Below are positions 54,280 through 63,358 of a stretch of 64,000 nucleotides of DNA, one piece after another. The DNA is taken from positions 124,001-188,000 of the forward strand of contig NZ_JAUUTZ010000007.1 in assembly GCF_030678915.1 (NCBI RefSeq). The letters run 5' to 3'. The position numbers and the translations under genes were made by a program. The first letter of the stretch is position 1; each line of letters begins with the position of its first letter. This DNA is from Paracoccus wurundjeri. Lineage in GTDB: Bacteria; Pseudomonadota; Alphaproteobacteria; Rhodobacterales; Rhodobacteraceae. Under the pieces are notes generated by a model that searched no databases, was not told where the DNA came from, and worked only from the letters and a program-made list of their open reading frames with translations.

Positions 54280-55338
54280 TCACATGTCTCCTGCCGTTAA
54301 CGCAGCATGCCGGGCGCGATGCCAGGACGCAGAGCCATAGCGGTTGCCGATGGTCAGTGCCTTGCGCAGAAACAGCCCGATATCGGCCTCATCGGTGTAT
54401 CCGATCGCCCCATGCATTTGGATCGCCTGTCTTGTCACCAGCATCGCGGCTTCGGTCGCGCGGGTCTTGGCGCGCGAAACAGCGGTTTGGGCATCATCTC
54501 CGCCGTCAAGCGCGACACAGGCGTCCCGGATGACGGCACGGGTAATCTCGATCTGGATCTTCAGATCCACGGCGCGATGCTGAAGCACCTGAAAACTGCC
54601 GATCAGCCGGTCGAATTGCCGGCGGGTTTTTAGATATTCCAGCGTAATATCAAAAGCCCGCTCCATCACGCCCAGAAGATAAGCCGCATTCGCAACTGTC
54701 GCTGCCTCAAGCGCCGGGCGCGGATCGCCATCCAGCGGGATTGCCGGGCAATCCTCGAAATGGAAAGTCGCCGCATAACCACCATCCTGCAGCGGCAGGG
54801 TCTGAACACCGACCTGATCCATGGCGACAAGGAAAACCCCCGCATTCGTCGCAACCGCGAGGCGGTCAGCCGCAGTGCCCATCGGAACGAAGCGTTTCTC
54901 GCCGCTGAGCCGTCCACCCTTGCCGACGGCTACGCCGCCATCAAAGCCAAGACCATCAGAGGCGCTGGCCCATGCCGGCAGAATGATCTCGTCGCCAGCC
55001 AGAACCGGGGGTGGCGTGGCCGTACCCATCATGTCGATGGCAAGCTGCGCCTCGATAAACGGTTCGGGCAGCAATGCCGCCCCCGCCTCGGTCGCGAGCG
55101 CGGCGTATTCCAGCATCCCAAGACCTGCGCCCCCGGCATTTTCGGGCAGACGCAAGCCCAGCCAACCCATTTCCGCGATCCGGGTCCAGACATCCCGGTC
55201 AAATCCCGGCTGCGAGAACCGCAATCCGCGTCGTCGCGTGAAATCGCCATGTCGCGGCGCGATTCCCTTTGCGCTTTCGATCAGCATGCGCAACTGCTGC
55301 TGTCGATCCGGATCGTCCGCGTGCAGCGCGTTATTCAT
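54280..55338 (-). CDS. acyl-CoA dehydrogenase (short partner)
   Basis: ACAD-fold protein of 352 residues, about 40 shorter than its partner. It has MGWLGLRLPENAGGAGLG early and a C-domain with RRQFDRLIGSFQVLQHRAVDLKIQIE and QMHGAIGYTDEADIGLFLRKALTIG. The beta-domain is less conserved, and the usual SEPGAGSD flavin motif is not seen, which suggests a partner subunit with reduced flavin or substrate binding of its own. The start at ATG 55338 overlaps the ADP-forming synthetase gene (ATGA); the open frame continues upstream without family residues. Confidence 0.85.
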   Translation of the reverse strand: MNNALHADDPDRQQQLRMLIESAKGIAPRHGDFTRRRGLRFSQPGFDRDVWTRIAEMGWLGLRLPENAGGAGLGMLEYAALATEAGAALLPEPFIEAQLAIDMMGTATPPPVLAGDEIILPAWASASDGLGFDGGVAVGKGGRLSGEKRFVPMGTAADRLAVATNAGVFLVAMDQVGVQTLPLQDGGYAATFHFEDCPAIPLDGDPRPALEAATVANAAYLLGVMERAFDITLEYLKTRRQFDRLIGSFQVLQHRAVDLKIQIEITRAVIRDACVALDGGDDAQTAVSRAKTRATEAAMLVTRQAIQMHGAIGYTDEADIGLFLRKALTIGNRYGSASWHRARHAALTAGDM

Positions 55339-57440
55339 GGTTCCGCCTCCTCCAGCTCGATCACGGCATCCAGCGCGACTGCGCCCTCGCCTTCCGGCAA
55401 GGCCAGCACCGGGTTGAGATCGACAGATACCAGCCGCGCGCCCGCGCCGGCAGCAAATACCGAAAGACAAGACAAGCTTCGCGCCAAGGCATCCAGATCG
55501 ACCGGCGCGCGCCCGCGTGCGCCGGTCAGGATCGGGGCGCCCCGGATGGACAGGATCATCTCACGCGCGGCGGCCTCGTCGAACGGACATTGCCGCAGGG
55601 CGATATCGTGCAGCAATTCGACGAAAATGCCGCCCAACCCGAATGCCGCCATCGCACCGAACGAGGGATCACGGCTAATGCCCATGAAACACTCGACGCC
55701 GCCGGTGATCTGCCGCGCCACCAGAACACCGCTGATCCGGGCATCGGGGCGATGTTTCTGCGCGGCCGCGATCAGCTTGTTATATGCGGAAGCGGCTTCC
55801 TCCGAACTGCCGATATTCAGCATGACCCCGCCGATATCCGATTTATGCAGGATATCGGGTGACACGATCTTCATCACCACCGGGAAGCCGATCTCCTGCG
55901 CGGCGTCACTGGCCCGCTCACTGTCATGTACAAGCCGTTCGGCGGAAACCTGGATGCCTGCCGCCGACAGCAATGCCTTGGCCTGAAATTCATCTGGCGT
56001 GGTCGGAGGCAGCGGAATCTTCGGAACGGCTTGTCTCACCGGGGCGGTCATCGTCAGGGCCTTGCCCACACGCCCCATTGCCGCCAGCGCACGCGTCGCC
56101 CGGCACGGGTCTTCAAAAACAAGAAATCCCGCATCTTCGTATCGCTTGACGATATCCGGAGGCGCCACCGCGCAGATCACGATCAGCCGGTCGGGAAACT
56201 CCTTCCGCAAAGGGGCCAGAGCCTCAAGAAACCGCGGTGCGATCGTCGCACTGCCCGCGACCGTGGTAGCGAAGCAGATCACCGAGGCATAGCCACCCTT
56301 TACCAGTGCCGCATGGGTGAATTTCTGAAACAGGCTCAGATCATTCAATGCCTGTGCCGTACAATCGACGGGGTTAACCGGTGCGCAAAAAGGCAGAAGC
56401 GCGCGCAATTCGGCCTGTGCATCTTCGGGCATCGGCGGCATCGGCAGTTCCTGCTGCTCGGCTTCGTCGCTGGCCACGATACCCGCGCCACCCGAAACGG
56501 TCACGACGCCGAGGCTGTTTTCCACGGGATAGATCCGCTTGCGCGCGACATAGGCGAAATCCAGCATCTGTTCGGTGTCGCAGACCCGTATCGCGCCATG
56601 GGCGCGCAACACCTCATTCGCGACGGCATCATCGCCCGTCATCGAGGCCGTATGAGATGTCGCCGCGCGGCCTCCGACCTCGCTGCGCCCGCTTTTGAGA
56701 ATAAAAACCGGTTTATCCGCGCCGCGCGCCGCATTCAGGGCGGCCAGCATCCTGTCGGGATCGCTGAACCCCTCCTGATAGGCGCAGATGACATCGATCC
56801 GGTCGCTTTGCGCCATCCAGCCGATGGCGTCGGCAACCGTGATGTCAGCCTCGTTTCCCGTCGTCACAAGGATCGGCACGCCAATCCCCCGCCGCCGCGC
56901 CACAGCGGCAAGATGTGTGCCGAACGCCCCTGACTGGCTTGCCATGCCGATATTGCCCGCCAGCGGGAAACCCAGATCCAGCGATGACGTGAAACTGCCG
57001 AAATAACCGATATCGACATTCCAGCAGCCAAGCGTATTGGGCCCAAGCAGGCGCATCCCGTATTGCCGGGCGATACCGGTCAGCCGGTCCTGTTCCCCGC
57101 GACCCTCCCTGCCCAGTTCCGCAAATCCGGCGGTGAACATCGTGACCATCTTGCAGCCCTGCCGCCCAAGCGCGTCGACGACATCCACCGCAGCACGGGC
57201 AGGAACGGCGACGATAGCCGCCTCGGGTGCTTCGGGCAGGGCCTCGATATCCGAATAGCATGTCAGCCCCTGAATCTCGTCCCGATTGGGATTTACCGGC
57301 AATATGCGCCCGCCATATCCCGCTTTCAGCATCGTCGCGATCGGTCTTCCGCCGATGCGGGTCGGATCGGCGGAAGCCCCGATGATTGCGACCGAACGAG
57401 GCTCTAGCAATTGGGAGAGTTCATTGAAATCATATCGCAT
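55335..57440 (-). CDS. acyl-CoA synthetase, NDP-forming (acetate--CoA ligase family)
   Basis: Fused ADP-forming acyl-CoA synthetase of 701 residues. A CoA-binding domain (LEPRSVAIIGASADPTRIGGRP) comes first, then succinyl-CoA-ligase-like domains with the phospho-His region ATSHTASMTGDD (His263), and a C-terminal ATP-grasp domain (about 480-701: KALLSAAGIQVSAERLV, VVMKIVSPDILHKSDIGGVMLNI). It activates a carboxylate to its CoA ester reversibly with ATP. The start (57440) overlaps the preceding gene by 11 bases (ATGCGATATGA). It may load the substrate of this operon onto CoA. Confidence 0.9.
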   Translation of the reverse strand: MRYDFNELSQLLEPRSVAIIGASADPTRIGGRPIATMLKAGYGGRILPVNPNRDEIQGLTCYSDIEALPEAPEAAIVAVPARAAVDVVDALGRQGCKMVTMFTAGFAELGREGRGEQDRLTGIARQYGMRLLGPNTLGCWNVDIGYFGSFTSSLDLGFPLAGNIGMASQSGAFGTHLAAVARRRGIGVPILVTTGNEADITVADAIGWMAQSDRIDVICAYQEGFSDPDRMLAALNAARGADKPVFILKSGRSEVGGRAATSHTASMTGDDAVANEVLRAHGAIRVCDTEQMLDFAYVARKRIYPVENSLGVVTVSGGAGIVASDEAEQQELPMPPMPEDAQAELRALLPFCAPVNPVDCTAQALNDLSLFQKFTHAALVKGGYASVICFATTVAGSATIAPRFLEALAPLRKEFPDRLIVICAVAPPDIVKRYEDAGFLVFEDPCRATRALAAMGRVGKALTMTAPVRQAVPKIPLPPTTPDEFQAKALLSAAGIQVSAERLVHDSERASDAAQEIGFPVVMKIVSPDILHKSDIGGVMLNIGSSEEAASAYNKLIAAAQKHRPDARISGVLVARQITGGVECFMGISRDPSFGAMAAFGLGGIFVELLHDIALRQCPFDEAAAREMILSIRGAPILTGARGRAPVDLDALARSLSCLSVFAAGAGARLVSVDLNPVLALPEGEGAVALDAVIELEEAEP

Positions 57441-58581
57441 TTTCAGAACCCAGAAATGCCGTGACCTGACTGGACAACGTGCCGCCATTTCCGTGGAGAA
57501 GCGCGATATCGGCCTGCTGCAACTGTCGCTTACCGGCCGCACCGCGGATTTGCGCGACGGCTTCCGCGATCAGGAACATGCCATACATGCCGGGATGCAC
57601 GCAGGACAGCCCGCCGCCATTGGTATTCACCGCCAACTCGCCGCCGGGTGCGATGCGCCCGCCCTCAACGAAACGCCCGCCTTCGCCTTTGGGGCAGAAA
57701 CCGAGATCTTCAAGAAACAGGATCGTGTTGATGGTAAAGGCGTCGTAAAGCATTACCAGATCGACATCGCCATGTGTCAGGCCCGCCATGTCGAAGGCGC
57801 GCGGCCCGCTTTCGGAAGCCGCCGTCACCGTCAGATCGGGCATGGCAACGATGGATCTGTGCCAATTCGCCCCCGCTCCTCCAAGAAAATACACCGGCTT
57901 CCGCGGGAAATCCTTCGCCCTGTCGGCACTGACAAGAAGACAGGCCGCCGCGCCATCGGTGACAAGACAGCAATCCCCTTTGGTCAGGGGATCCGAGATC
58001 ATTCGGCTGGCCAGCACATCCTCGCGCGTCAGCGGGCCGCGCGCGAATGCCTCGGGGTTCAGATTGGCCCAGCCCCGCGCCGCAACCGCCACATCGGCAA
58101 GCTGTTCGCGGCTCGTGCCATATTCATGCATGTGTCGCGCCGCCGCCAGGGCATAGGCCGTGATCGGATGGCGGGGGCTATACGCGGTTTCGTGCCATTG
58201 CCGCTCGGACATCGATACCAGCCGCCCGCCTGCCGTCCGCTGGTTCGAGCCGTAGCAGATCAATGCTACCTCGCACAGCCCCGCTTCGATGGCCAGCGAG
58301 GCCTGCAGCAGATGCATCTCGAAGCTGGAACCTCCGATATTGGTGCTGTCGAAATACCTTGGCTTAACACCCAGATATTCCGCTACGCTCATGCTGGGGA
58401 AAGCATGAGTGCTGGTGGCGGCGAATATTCCGTCGATATCGGGGATTTTCAGTCCGGCATCGGCCAGCGCCCCAAGCGTGGCTTGCGCCAGAAGTTCGAT
58501 ATCGGAAAAACCCGGAGCTTCGCCAATACCGGCGGTTGCCATGCCCACGATCGCGGTCCGTCCCCTGATCGGATGTGTCAT
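57430..58581 (-). CDS. thiolase-fold protein without catalytic cysteines, probable Ltp2-like aldolase
   Basis: Thiolase-superfamily protein of 383 residues, near the length of Ltp2. The usual nucleophile site NxxCxSG reads NIGGSSF (81-87) with no Cys, and the C-terminal CxG reads HGNGG (363-367), so Claisen cleavage is unlikely. In place of NEAF it has YDAF (Tyr279), and the His motif is CVHPGMYG with His329 and Tyr333. In Ltp2 two tyrosines (294 and 344 as I recall) catalyse retro-aldol cleavage of a 17-hydroxy-steroid side chain CoA ester, with a DUF35 partner. A DUF35 gene overlaps this one by 4 bases. The assignment as aldolase is inference. Confidence 0.82.
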   Translation of the reverse strand: MTHPIRGRTAIVGMATAGIGEAPGFSDIELLAQATLGALADAGLKIPDIDGIFAATSTHAFPSMSVAEYLGVKPRYFDSTNIGGSSFEMHLLQASLAIEAGLCEVALICYGSNQRTAGGRLVSMSERQWHETAYSPRHPITAYALAAARHMHEYGTSREQLADVAVAARGWANLNPEAFARGPLTREDVLASRMISDPLTKGDCCLVTDGAAACLLVSADRAKDFPRKPVYFLGGAGANWHRSIVAMPDLTVTAASESGPRAFDMAGLTHGDVDLVMLYDAFTINTILFLEDLGFCPKGEGGRFVEGGRIAPGGELAVNTNGGGLSCVHPGMYGMFLIAEAVAQIRGAAGKRQLQQADIALLHGNGGTLSSQVTAFLGSENAI

Positions 58582-58949
58582 CGCGCATCCTCCGAGACTG
58601 GATCGAACACCACGCGTGGAACCTCTCCGCTCTCTATCCGCGCACGCACCCGGCTGCCGATTGCGGCGGTTTCGGCCCCGGCCACGGTCGCCATCATGCG
58701 CGGCCCTTCATCAAGGTCGATCAATGCGACGTTGTAATCGCCGGAACGCGCCCGATTCACCGTAATCGAATAGATACGGCCAAGCCCCGATGCGGGCACC
58801 CATTCCAGATCATCCTCGCCCGATCCCGGAACCAGAACCCGCGGCCAGAACAGATGCTTTCCGGTCGAGCGAGACCGCTGAAGCATGAACCTGCCCTCGG
58901 CCAGATAGGCTTCGAAGGTCCTTTGCGGACCCGGCTTGTTCTGAGCCAT
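58578..58949 (-). CDS. DUF35/OB-fold protein, partner of thiolase-like gene
   Basis: Protein of 123 residues; first gene of the operon. It has the helical start (RTFEAYLAEGRFMLQRSRSTGKHLFWPR), then an OB fold: GLGRIYSITVNRA, YNVALIDLDEGPRMMATVAGA and IGSRVRARIESGEVPRVVFDPV. In usual members a four-Cys zinc ribbon lies before the OB fold; this protein has no cysteine at all. DUF35 proteins bind thiolase-fold partners and present CoA substrate (HMG-CoA synthase of archaea; ChsH2 with Ltp2). The start at 58949 follows GGAGGGGAG; a GTG 12 bases upstream is possible. Confidence 0.85.
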   Translation of the reverse strand: MAQNKPGPQRTFEAYLAEGRFMLQRSRSTGKHLFWPRVLVPGSGEDDLEWVPASGLGRIYSITVNRARSGDYNVALIDLDEGPRMMATVAGAETAAIGSRVRARIESGEVPRVVFDPVSEDAR

Positions 58950-59016
58950 CTCCCCTCCCACGGAAATTTTCCTTCACCTGAATGATGTCGGGGGATAAGC
59001 TATTGTGCAAATGCAT

Positions 59017-59055
59017 GTTAGAAATAGCAGCCATGCTGAACAGGCATTTCTTAAC
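59017..59055. promoter_or_regulatory. nested inverted repeats between divergent operons
   Basis: Outer arms GTTA-GAAAT and ATTTC-TTAAC (with one extra T on the right) enclose an inner CAGC-CAT-GCTG dyad. The site is in the 141 bases between the DUF35 operon and the plus-strand AidB-like ACAD. It is a candidate for a regulator that controls both directions, but no regulator gene is adjacent. Confidence 0.35.
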
Positions 59056-59090
59056 AAGTCGGGCGGTGTCGCCGCAAGAAAGGGCAATCC

Positions 59091-60782
59091 ATGAAAATTC
59101 ATCAGAACATCCCTGACAGCGCCGGAATGAACGCGTTCCGGAACGATCCCGCCATGGCAGAGCTTCTGAAAATCTACCTGCCCTCCGGAATCCTCGAACT
59201 CGCCCTGCCGCAACTGGATCATATGGGAGCCATGGTAAATGACAGGCTGGAACAGCTTGCCCTTGCCGCCGACCAGAATCCTCCGAAGCTTCATATCCGC
59301 GCCCGAAACGGAGCCGCCAATGAGCGGATCGAGAAACATCCGGCCTATGAAGAACTCGAAAGGATCGCCTTCGGTGAATTCGGTCTTGCCGCCATGTCCC
59401 ATCGCGGCGGAGTGTTCGGTGCAAAGGAAAAACTTCCGCCATTGGTCAAATACGCGCTGGTCTATCTGTTCGTGCAATCCGAATTCGGGCTTTGCTGTCC
59501 GTTATCCATGACCGACTCGCTGACCCGGACGTTGACCCGTTTCGGCTCGGACGAACTGGTTTCATCCTATTTCGACCGGCTGACCAGCCAGAAGATGGAT
59601 CAGCTTTTTCAAGGCGCGATGTTCATGACCGAACAGATGGCGGGCTCGGATGTCGGGGCGATCGAGACCACTGCCCGCAAGGTCGACGGCGAATGGCGGC
59701 TTTACGGCGACAAGTGGTTCTGCTCGAATCCGGATGCGGCGCTTGCGATGGTGCTGGCCCGGCCCGAGAATGGTGGCGTGGGCACGCGCGGCCTGTCCCT
59801 GTTCCTGTTGCCGCGGATCCTGCCCGATGGCAGCCGGAATGCCTATCGCATCTTACGGCTCAAGGACAAGCTGGGCACCCGATCCATGGCCAGCGGTGAA
59901 ATCACACTTGAAGGCGCAACCGCCTATCTGGTCGGCGAAGCGGGTCAGGGTTTCAAGCAGATGACCGATATGATCAACATGTCGCGTCTTGCGAATGGCG
60001 TACGTTCCGCCGGACTTATGCGGCGCTCGGTGAACGAGACGCTGTTCATCGCCCGCAATCGCAGCGCCTTCGGCAAGCCGCTGGCGGAGCTGCCGCTGAT
60101 GCGCCGGCAATTGGCCAAGCTTCTGGTCACGGCTGAACAGGCGCGCGTGATGGTGTTTCACACCGCCCATGTCCTTGAAGCCTCCGACCGGGGCGATGCC
60201 GCCATGACACGGGTGCTGCGCATCCTCACTCCGCTGATCAAATTCCGGACTTGCCGCGACGCCCGCAAGGTGACCGGTGACGCGATGGAGGTGCGGGGCG
60301 GCTGCGGCTATATCGAGGAATGGTCGGATGCCCGCGTATTGCGCGACGCGCATCTGGGCTCGATATGGGAGGGAACCAGCAATATCGTCGCCCTCGATGT
60401 CGCCCGGGCGGCAAGGCGCGAGGATGCGCTAAGCGCGTTATCCGGCTATATCGACGATCTGATGAAAGAGGCCACGTCGATACTGGGACCGCTGACGGAT
60501 TTGACCGGGGCTTATCACCGCGCCGCCGCATTGCTGCAAGCCGTCGCTGAAAACCCCGCCCGCGAAGCCGAGACCCGGCGCGCGGCCACCGCCGTCTACA
60601 ATGCCACATCCGCCTGTATCATGGCATGGGAAAGCGCAAGGCTGACATCGCTTGGCATGGCCAGCGCCGATACGCGGTTGCGCCTTGCGCATGAGGTCTT
60701 ACGGCACAAGCTGGCCGCGCGCGATCCGCTGGCCTTGCCCGAAGATGACGAAAGCCCGGCCCCCGACATTCTTGACATGTAG
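59091..60782 (+). CDS. acyl-CoA dehydrogenase family protein, AidB-like size
   Basis: FAD-linked protein of 563 residues. It has the N-terminal extension (about 1-120: LELALPQLDHMGAMVNDRLEQLA, HPAYEELERIAFGEFGL) seen in AidB-like and long ACADs. The core has MFMTEQMAGSDVGAIETTAR (the flavin motif MTE.xxGSD), WRLYGDKWFCSN, and MEVRGGCGYIEEWSDARVLRDAHLGSIWEGTSNIVALD, where Glu in WEGTSNI is at the usual catalytic position. It diverges from the DUF35/aldolase operon and probably shares its control; the exact substrate is unknown. Confidence 0.88.
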   Translation: MKIHQNIPDSAGMNAFRNDPAMAELLKIYLPSGILELALPQLDHMGAMVNDRLEQLALAADQNPPKLHIRARNGAANERIEKHPAYEELERIAFGEFGLAAMSHRGGVFGAKEKLPPLVKYALVYLFVQSEFGLCCPLSMTDSLTRTLTRFGSDELVSSYFDRLTSQKMDQLFQGAMFMTEQMAGSDVGAIETTARKVDGEWRLYGDKWFCSNPDAALAMVLARPENGGVGTRGLSLFLLPRILPDGSRNAYRILRLKDKLGTRSMASGEITLEGATAYLVGEAGQGFKQMTDMINMSRLANGVRSAGLMRRSVNETLFIARNRSAFGKPLAELPLMRRQLAKLLVTAEQARVMVFHTAHVLEASDRGDAAMTRVLRILTPLIKFRTCRDARKVTGDAMEVRGGCGYIEEWSDARVLRDAHLGSIWEGTSNIVALDVARAARREDALSALSGYIDDLMKEATSILGPLTDLTGAYHRAAALLQAVAENPAREAETRRAATAVYNATSACIMAWESARLTSLGMASADTRLRLAHEVLRHKLAARDPLALPEDDESPAPDILDM

Positions 60783-60812
60783 GAATTTGCGTCGCTGTCG
60801 CCGGGCACAGCT

Positions 60813-63230
60813 TCACCGCCCCCGCGGCTTCGCCCTTGTCGTCGGCAGTGCTTCGGTCGGATCCTCCGGCCATGGGTGCCGGGGATAACGGCCGCGCATA
60901 TCCTTGCGGACATCGCTGTAGGACGATGCCCAGAATCCCGGCAGATCCATCGTCACCTGCACCGGTTTGCCGCCCGGCGACAGCAAGGTGATCCGCAGCG
61001 GACGCCCACCCACGACGGGATGGCGGGTCACGCCGAACAATTCCTGCAACCGCAACTCGATCGAGGGTTCCTCGTGATCGTAATCGATCGGGACCTTTCG
61101 TCCCAGCGGCGTGACGAAATGTGCCGGGAACTCGGCGGCCAGACGTTGCTGACCATCCCAGCCGATCCGTGCCTTCAGAGGCTCGGTCAGGTCCAGTCGC
61201 CGCAGATCGGCCTGCGTCTTCACGCTTCCCAACCACGGCAACAGCCACGTGCCATCGGCCAGCAGACTGGTATCATCCACCGGTCCCAACCCGTCCACAA
61301 GGGCTATCCGGGCACGCAGCCGCGCGGCCGAAGGCGTCCAGGGCAGCCCGTCCTGTCGCAATCCGTCAAGCGCGGCCTGCGCCACCGATTCCTCGGGTGC
61401 GTCCTGCCAGATCCGGTCGGACAGAATAATGGCGCCCAGACGCTCTTGCTGCCGGGTGAGCACCCGGTTTTCGCGCCGGGACCATTCGCAAAGCTCGACC
61501 GTTTCGATCCGGCCGGCGTAAAGCGCCCTGATATCCGCCTCATCCACCGGGGCGGCCATGCGTATCCGCGCCTCTCGCTGATCGCCGTCCAGATCCACGG
61601 CCACGATCAGCCGTTGTCCGGCCAAAGGATCACCCTCGTCCAGAACCGCACCCTTGCCGCCCGACAGAACGAAACGCGGCGCCTCGCCCTTGCGTCGCTG
61701 CCCGATCCGGTCCGGATAGGCCAGCGCCGCCATCGCACCCACCGTCATCGCTTCGCCGTCCGGGACCAGCCGCCGCAGCCGCTTCGCCTCGTCCCGGATG
61801 CGGTTCAGGGCGGGCCGGTGCAGATCATGCGGATATCGCGCCGCAAAGCCCGCAGGATCGCGGATCGCATGCAGCCGCAGCGCCAGATCTGCAGGCGCGC
61901 CACGCAGCGGATCCCGGTCGGATAACAGTGCTGCCAGTTCCGCGGCATCGCGCCCGCCCCGCAGCAGCATATGCGCCAGCCGGGGATGCAGGGGCAGCCG
62001 CGCAAGCTGCCGGCCATGTCCGGTAACCCGCCTCGCCCCGTCCAGCGCCCCTAGTTCCGCCAGCAAATTCCGCGCCTCGGCCAAAGCGGCATCCGGCGGA
62101 GGAGTCAGAAACGCGAGGTCCGCAGGCTCCGCTCCCCAGGTGGCCAACTCAAGTGCCAGACCGGCCAGATCCGCCACCATGATCTCGGGCGGGGCAAATG
62201 CGGGCAAGGCCCCCTCTTCGGCACGCGCCCACATCCGATAGCAGATACCGGGCGCGACACGGCCCGCCCGCCCGCGCCGCTGATCGGCCTCGGCACGGCT
62301 GACACGTTCGGTCACCAACCGCGACATGCCGCTGCCGGGATCGAAACGCGCCCGCCGCGCCCGTCCGGCATCGACGACAACCCGCACCTCGGGAATGGTC
62401 AACGATGTTTCGGCAATCGCGGTCGCCAGAACGATCCGCCGTTGCCTGCCCGGCGGTGCAAGGGCCGCACGCTGGGCCTTTGCGTCCAGTGCCCCGAATA
62501 ACGGCAGCACCTCGCAACCGCTTTCGCCCAGCATGCCCGAGACACGGCGAATCTCGCCCTCGCCCGGCAGAAATGCCAGCACAGTGCCGCCAGTCTCCCG
62601 GGTCTCGGCCTCGGCTTGCAGGATCAGCCGCGCCGCCTCGTCGCTCAGCCGGAAGCGGGCAGGCAAGGGCCGATCCAGCCAGCGGGTCGCCACCTCGAAT
62701 GCCCGCCCCTCGGATCGCAGCACCGGCGCGTCGTCCAGCAATGCCGCCACAGGGTCGGCATCCAGCGTCGCCGACATCACCAGCACCGCCAGATCCTCGC
62801 GCAGAGCGGCGCGGGCTTCCCAGACAAGCGCAAGGCCCAGATCGGCGGTCAGGTTGCGTTCGTGAAATTCATCGAAGATTACGCAGCCGATACCATCAAG
62901 AGACGGATCCGACTGGATCATCCGGGTCAGGATACCCTCGGTCACGACCTCGATCCGACTTCCGGGCACCGCCTCGCCCCGGATCCGATAACCGATCCGC
63001 TCGCCCGGTTTTTCGCCCAACTCGCCGGCCATGCGCTCAGCCGCGGCACGCGCCGCCAGCCGTCGCGGCTCGAGCATGACGATCCGTCCCGCGACCTGAT
63101 CCATGAGCGCCACAGGCACCCGCGTCGTCTTGCCCGCACCCGGAGGCGCGACCAGAACGGCGCGCCCATGCCTCGCGATGGCGTCGCACAGTTCGGGCAG
63201 AATAGCGTCGATGGGCAAACTTATCCTCAT
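60813..63230 (-). CDS. hrpB: ATP-dependent helicase HrpB
   Basis: DEAH-type helicase of 805 residues. Walker A is APPGAGKT (residues 28-35), motif II is IFDEFHERN, and motif VI includes QRRGRAGRVAPG. C-terminal HrpB domain ends with LRKDMRGRYPRHPWPEDP-like VRKDMRGRYPRHPWPEDP. Its function is poorly known. The start at ATG 63230 gives MRISLPIDAILPEL; the longer frame has no homology. It is convergent with the AidB-like ACAD by 30 bases and divergent from the ycjX-like gene. Confidence 0.94.
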   Translation of the reverse strand: MRISLPIDAILPELCDAIARHGRAVLVAPPGAGKTTRVPVALMDQVAGRIVMLEPRRLAARAAAERMAGELGEKPGERIGYRIRGEAVPGSRIEVVTEGILTRMIQSDPSLDGIGCVIFDEFHERNLTADLGLALVWEARAALREDLAVLVMSATLDADPVAALLDDAPVLRSEGRAFEVATRWLDRPLPARFRLSDEAARLILQAEAETRETGGTVLAFLPGEGEIRRVSGMLGESGCEVLPLFGALDAKAQRAALAPPGRQRRIVLATAIAETSLTIPEVRVVVDAGRARRARFDPGSGMSRLVTERVSRAEADQRRGRAGRVAPGICYRMWARAEEGALPAFAPPEIMVADLAGLALELATWGAEPADLAFLTPPPDAALAEARNLLAELGALDGARRVTGHGRQLARLPLHPRLAHMLLRGGRDAAELAALLSDRDPLRGAPADLALRLHAIRDPAGFAARYPHDLHRPALNRIRDEAKRLRRLVPDGEAMTVGAMAALAYPDRIGQRRKGEAPRFVLSGGKGAVLDEGDPLAGQRLIVAVDLDGDQREARIRMAAPVDEADIRALYAGRIETVELCEWSRRENRVLTRQQERLGAIILSDRIWQDAPEESVAQAALDGLRQDGLPWTPSAARLRARIALVDGLGPVDDTSLLADGTWLLPWLGSVKTQADLRRLDLTEPLKARIGWDGQQRLAAEFPAHFVTPLGRKVPIDYDHEEPSIELRLQELFGVTRHPVVGGRPLRITLLSPGGKPVQVTMDLPGFWASSYSDVRKDMRGRYPRHPWPEDPTEALPTTRAKPRGR

Positions 63231-63358
63231 CCCGGCTAAGTAACCTGACGGGCACGGCCTCCACAATCCCGTCACCGCACGACAAACGATGCCCCCTATC
63301 AATCCGTCCTGCCCGCGCCTATCTTTTCAGAAATGACAAGGGCGGAACGGCAGGCGGA

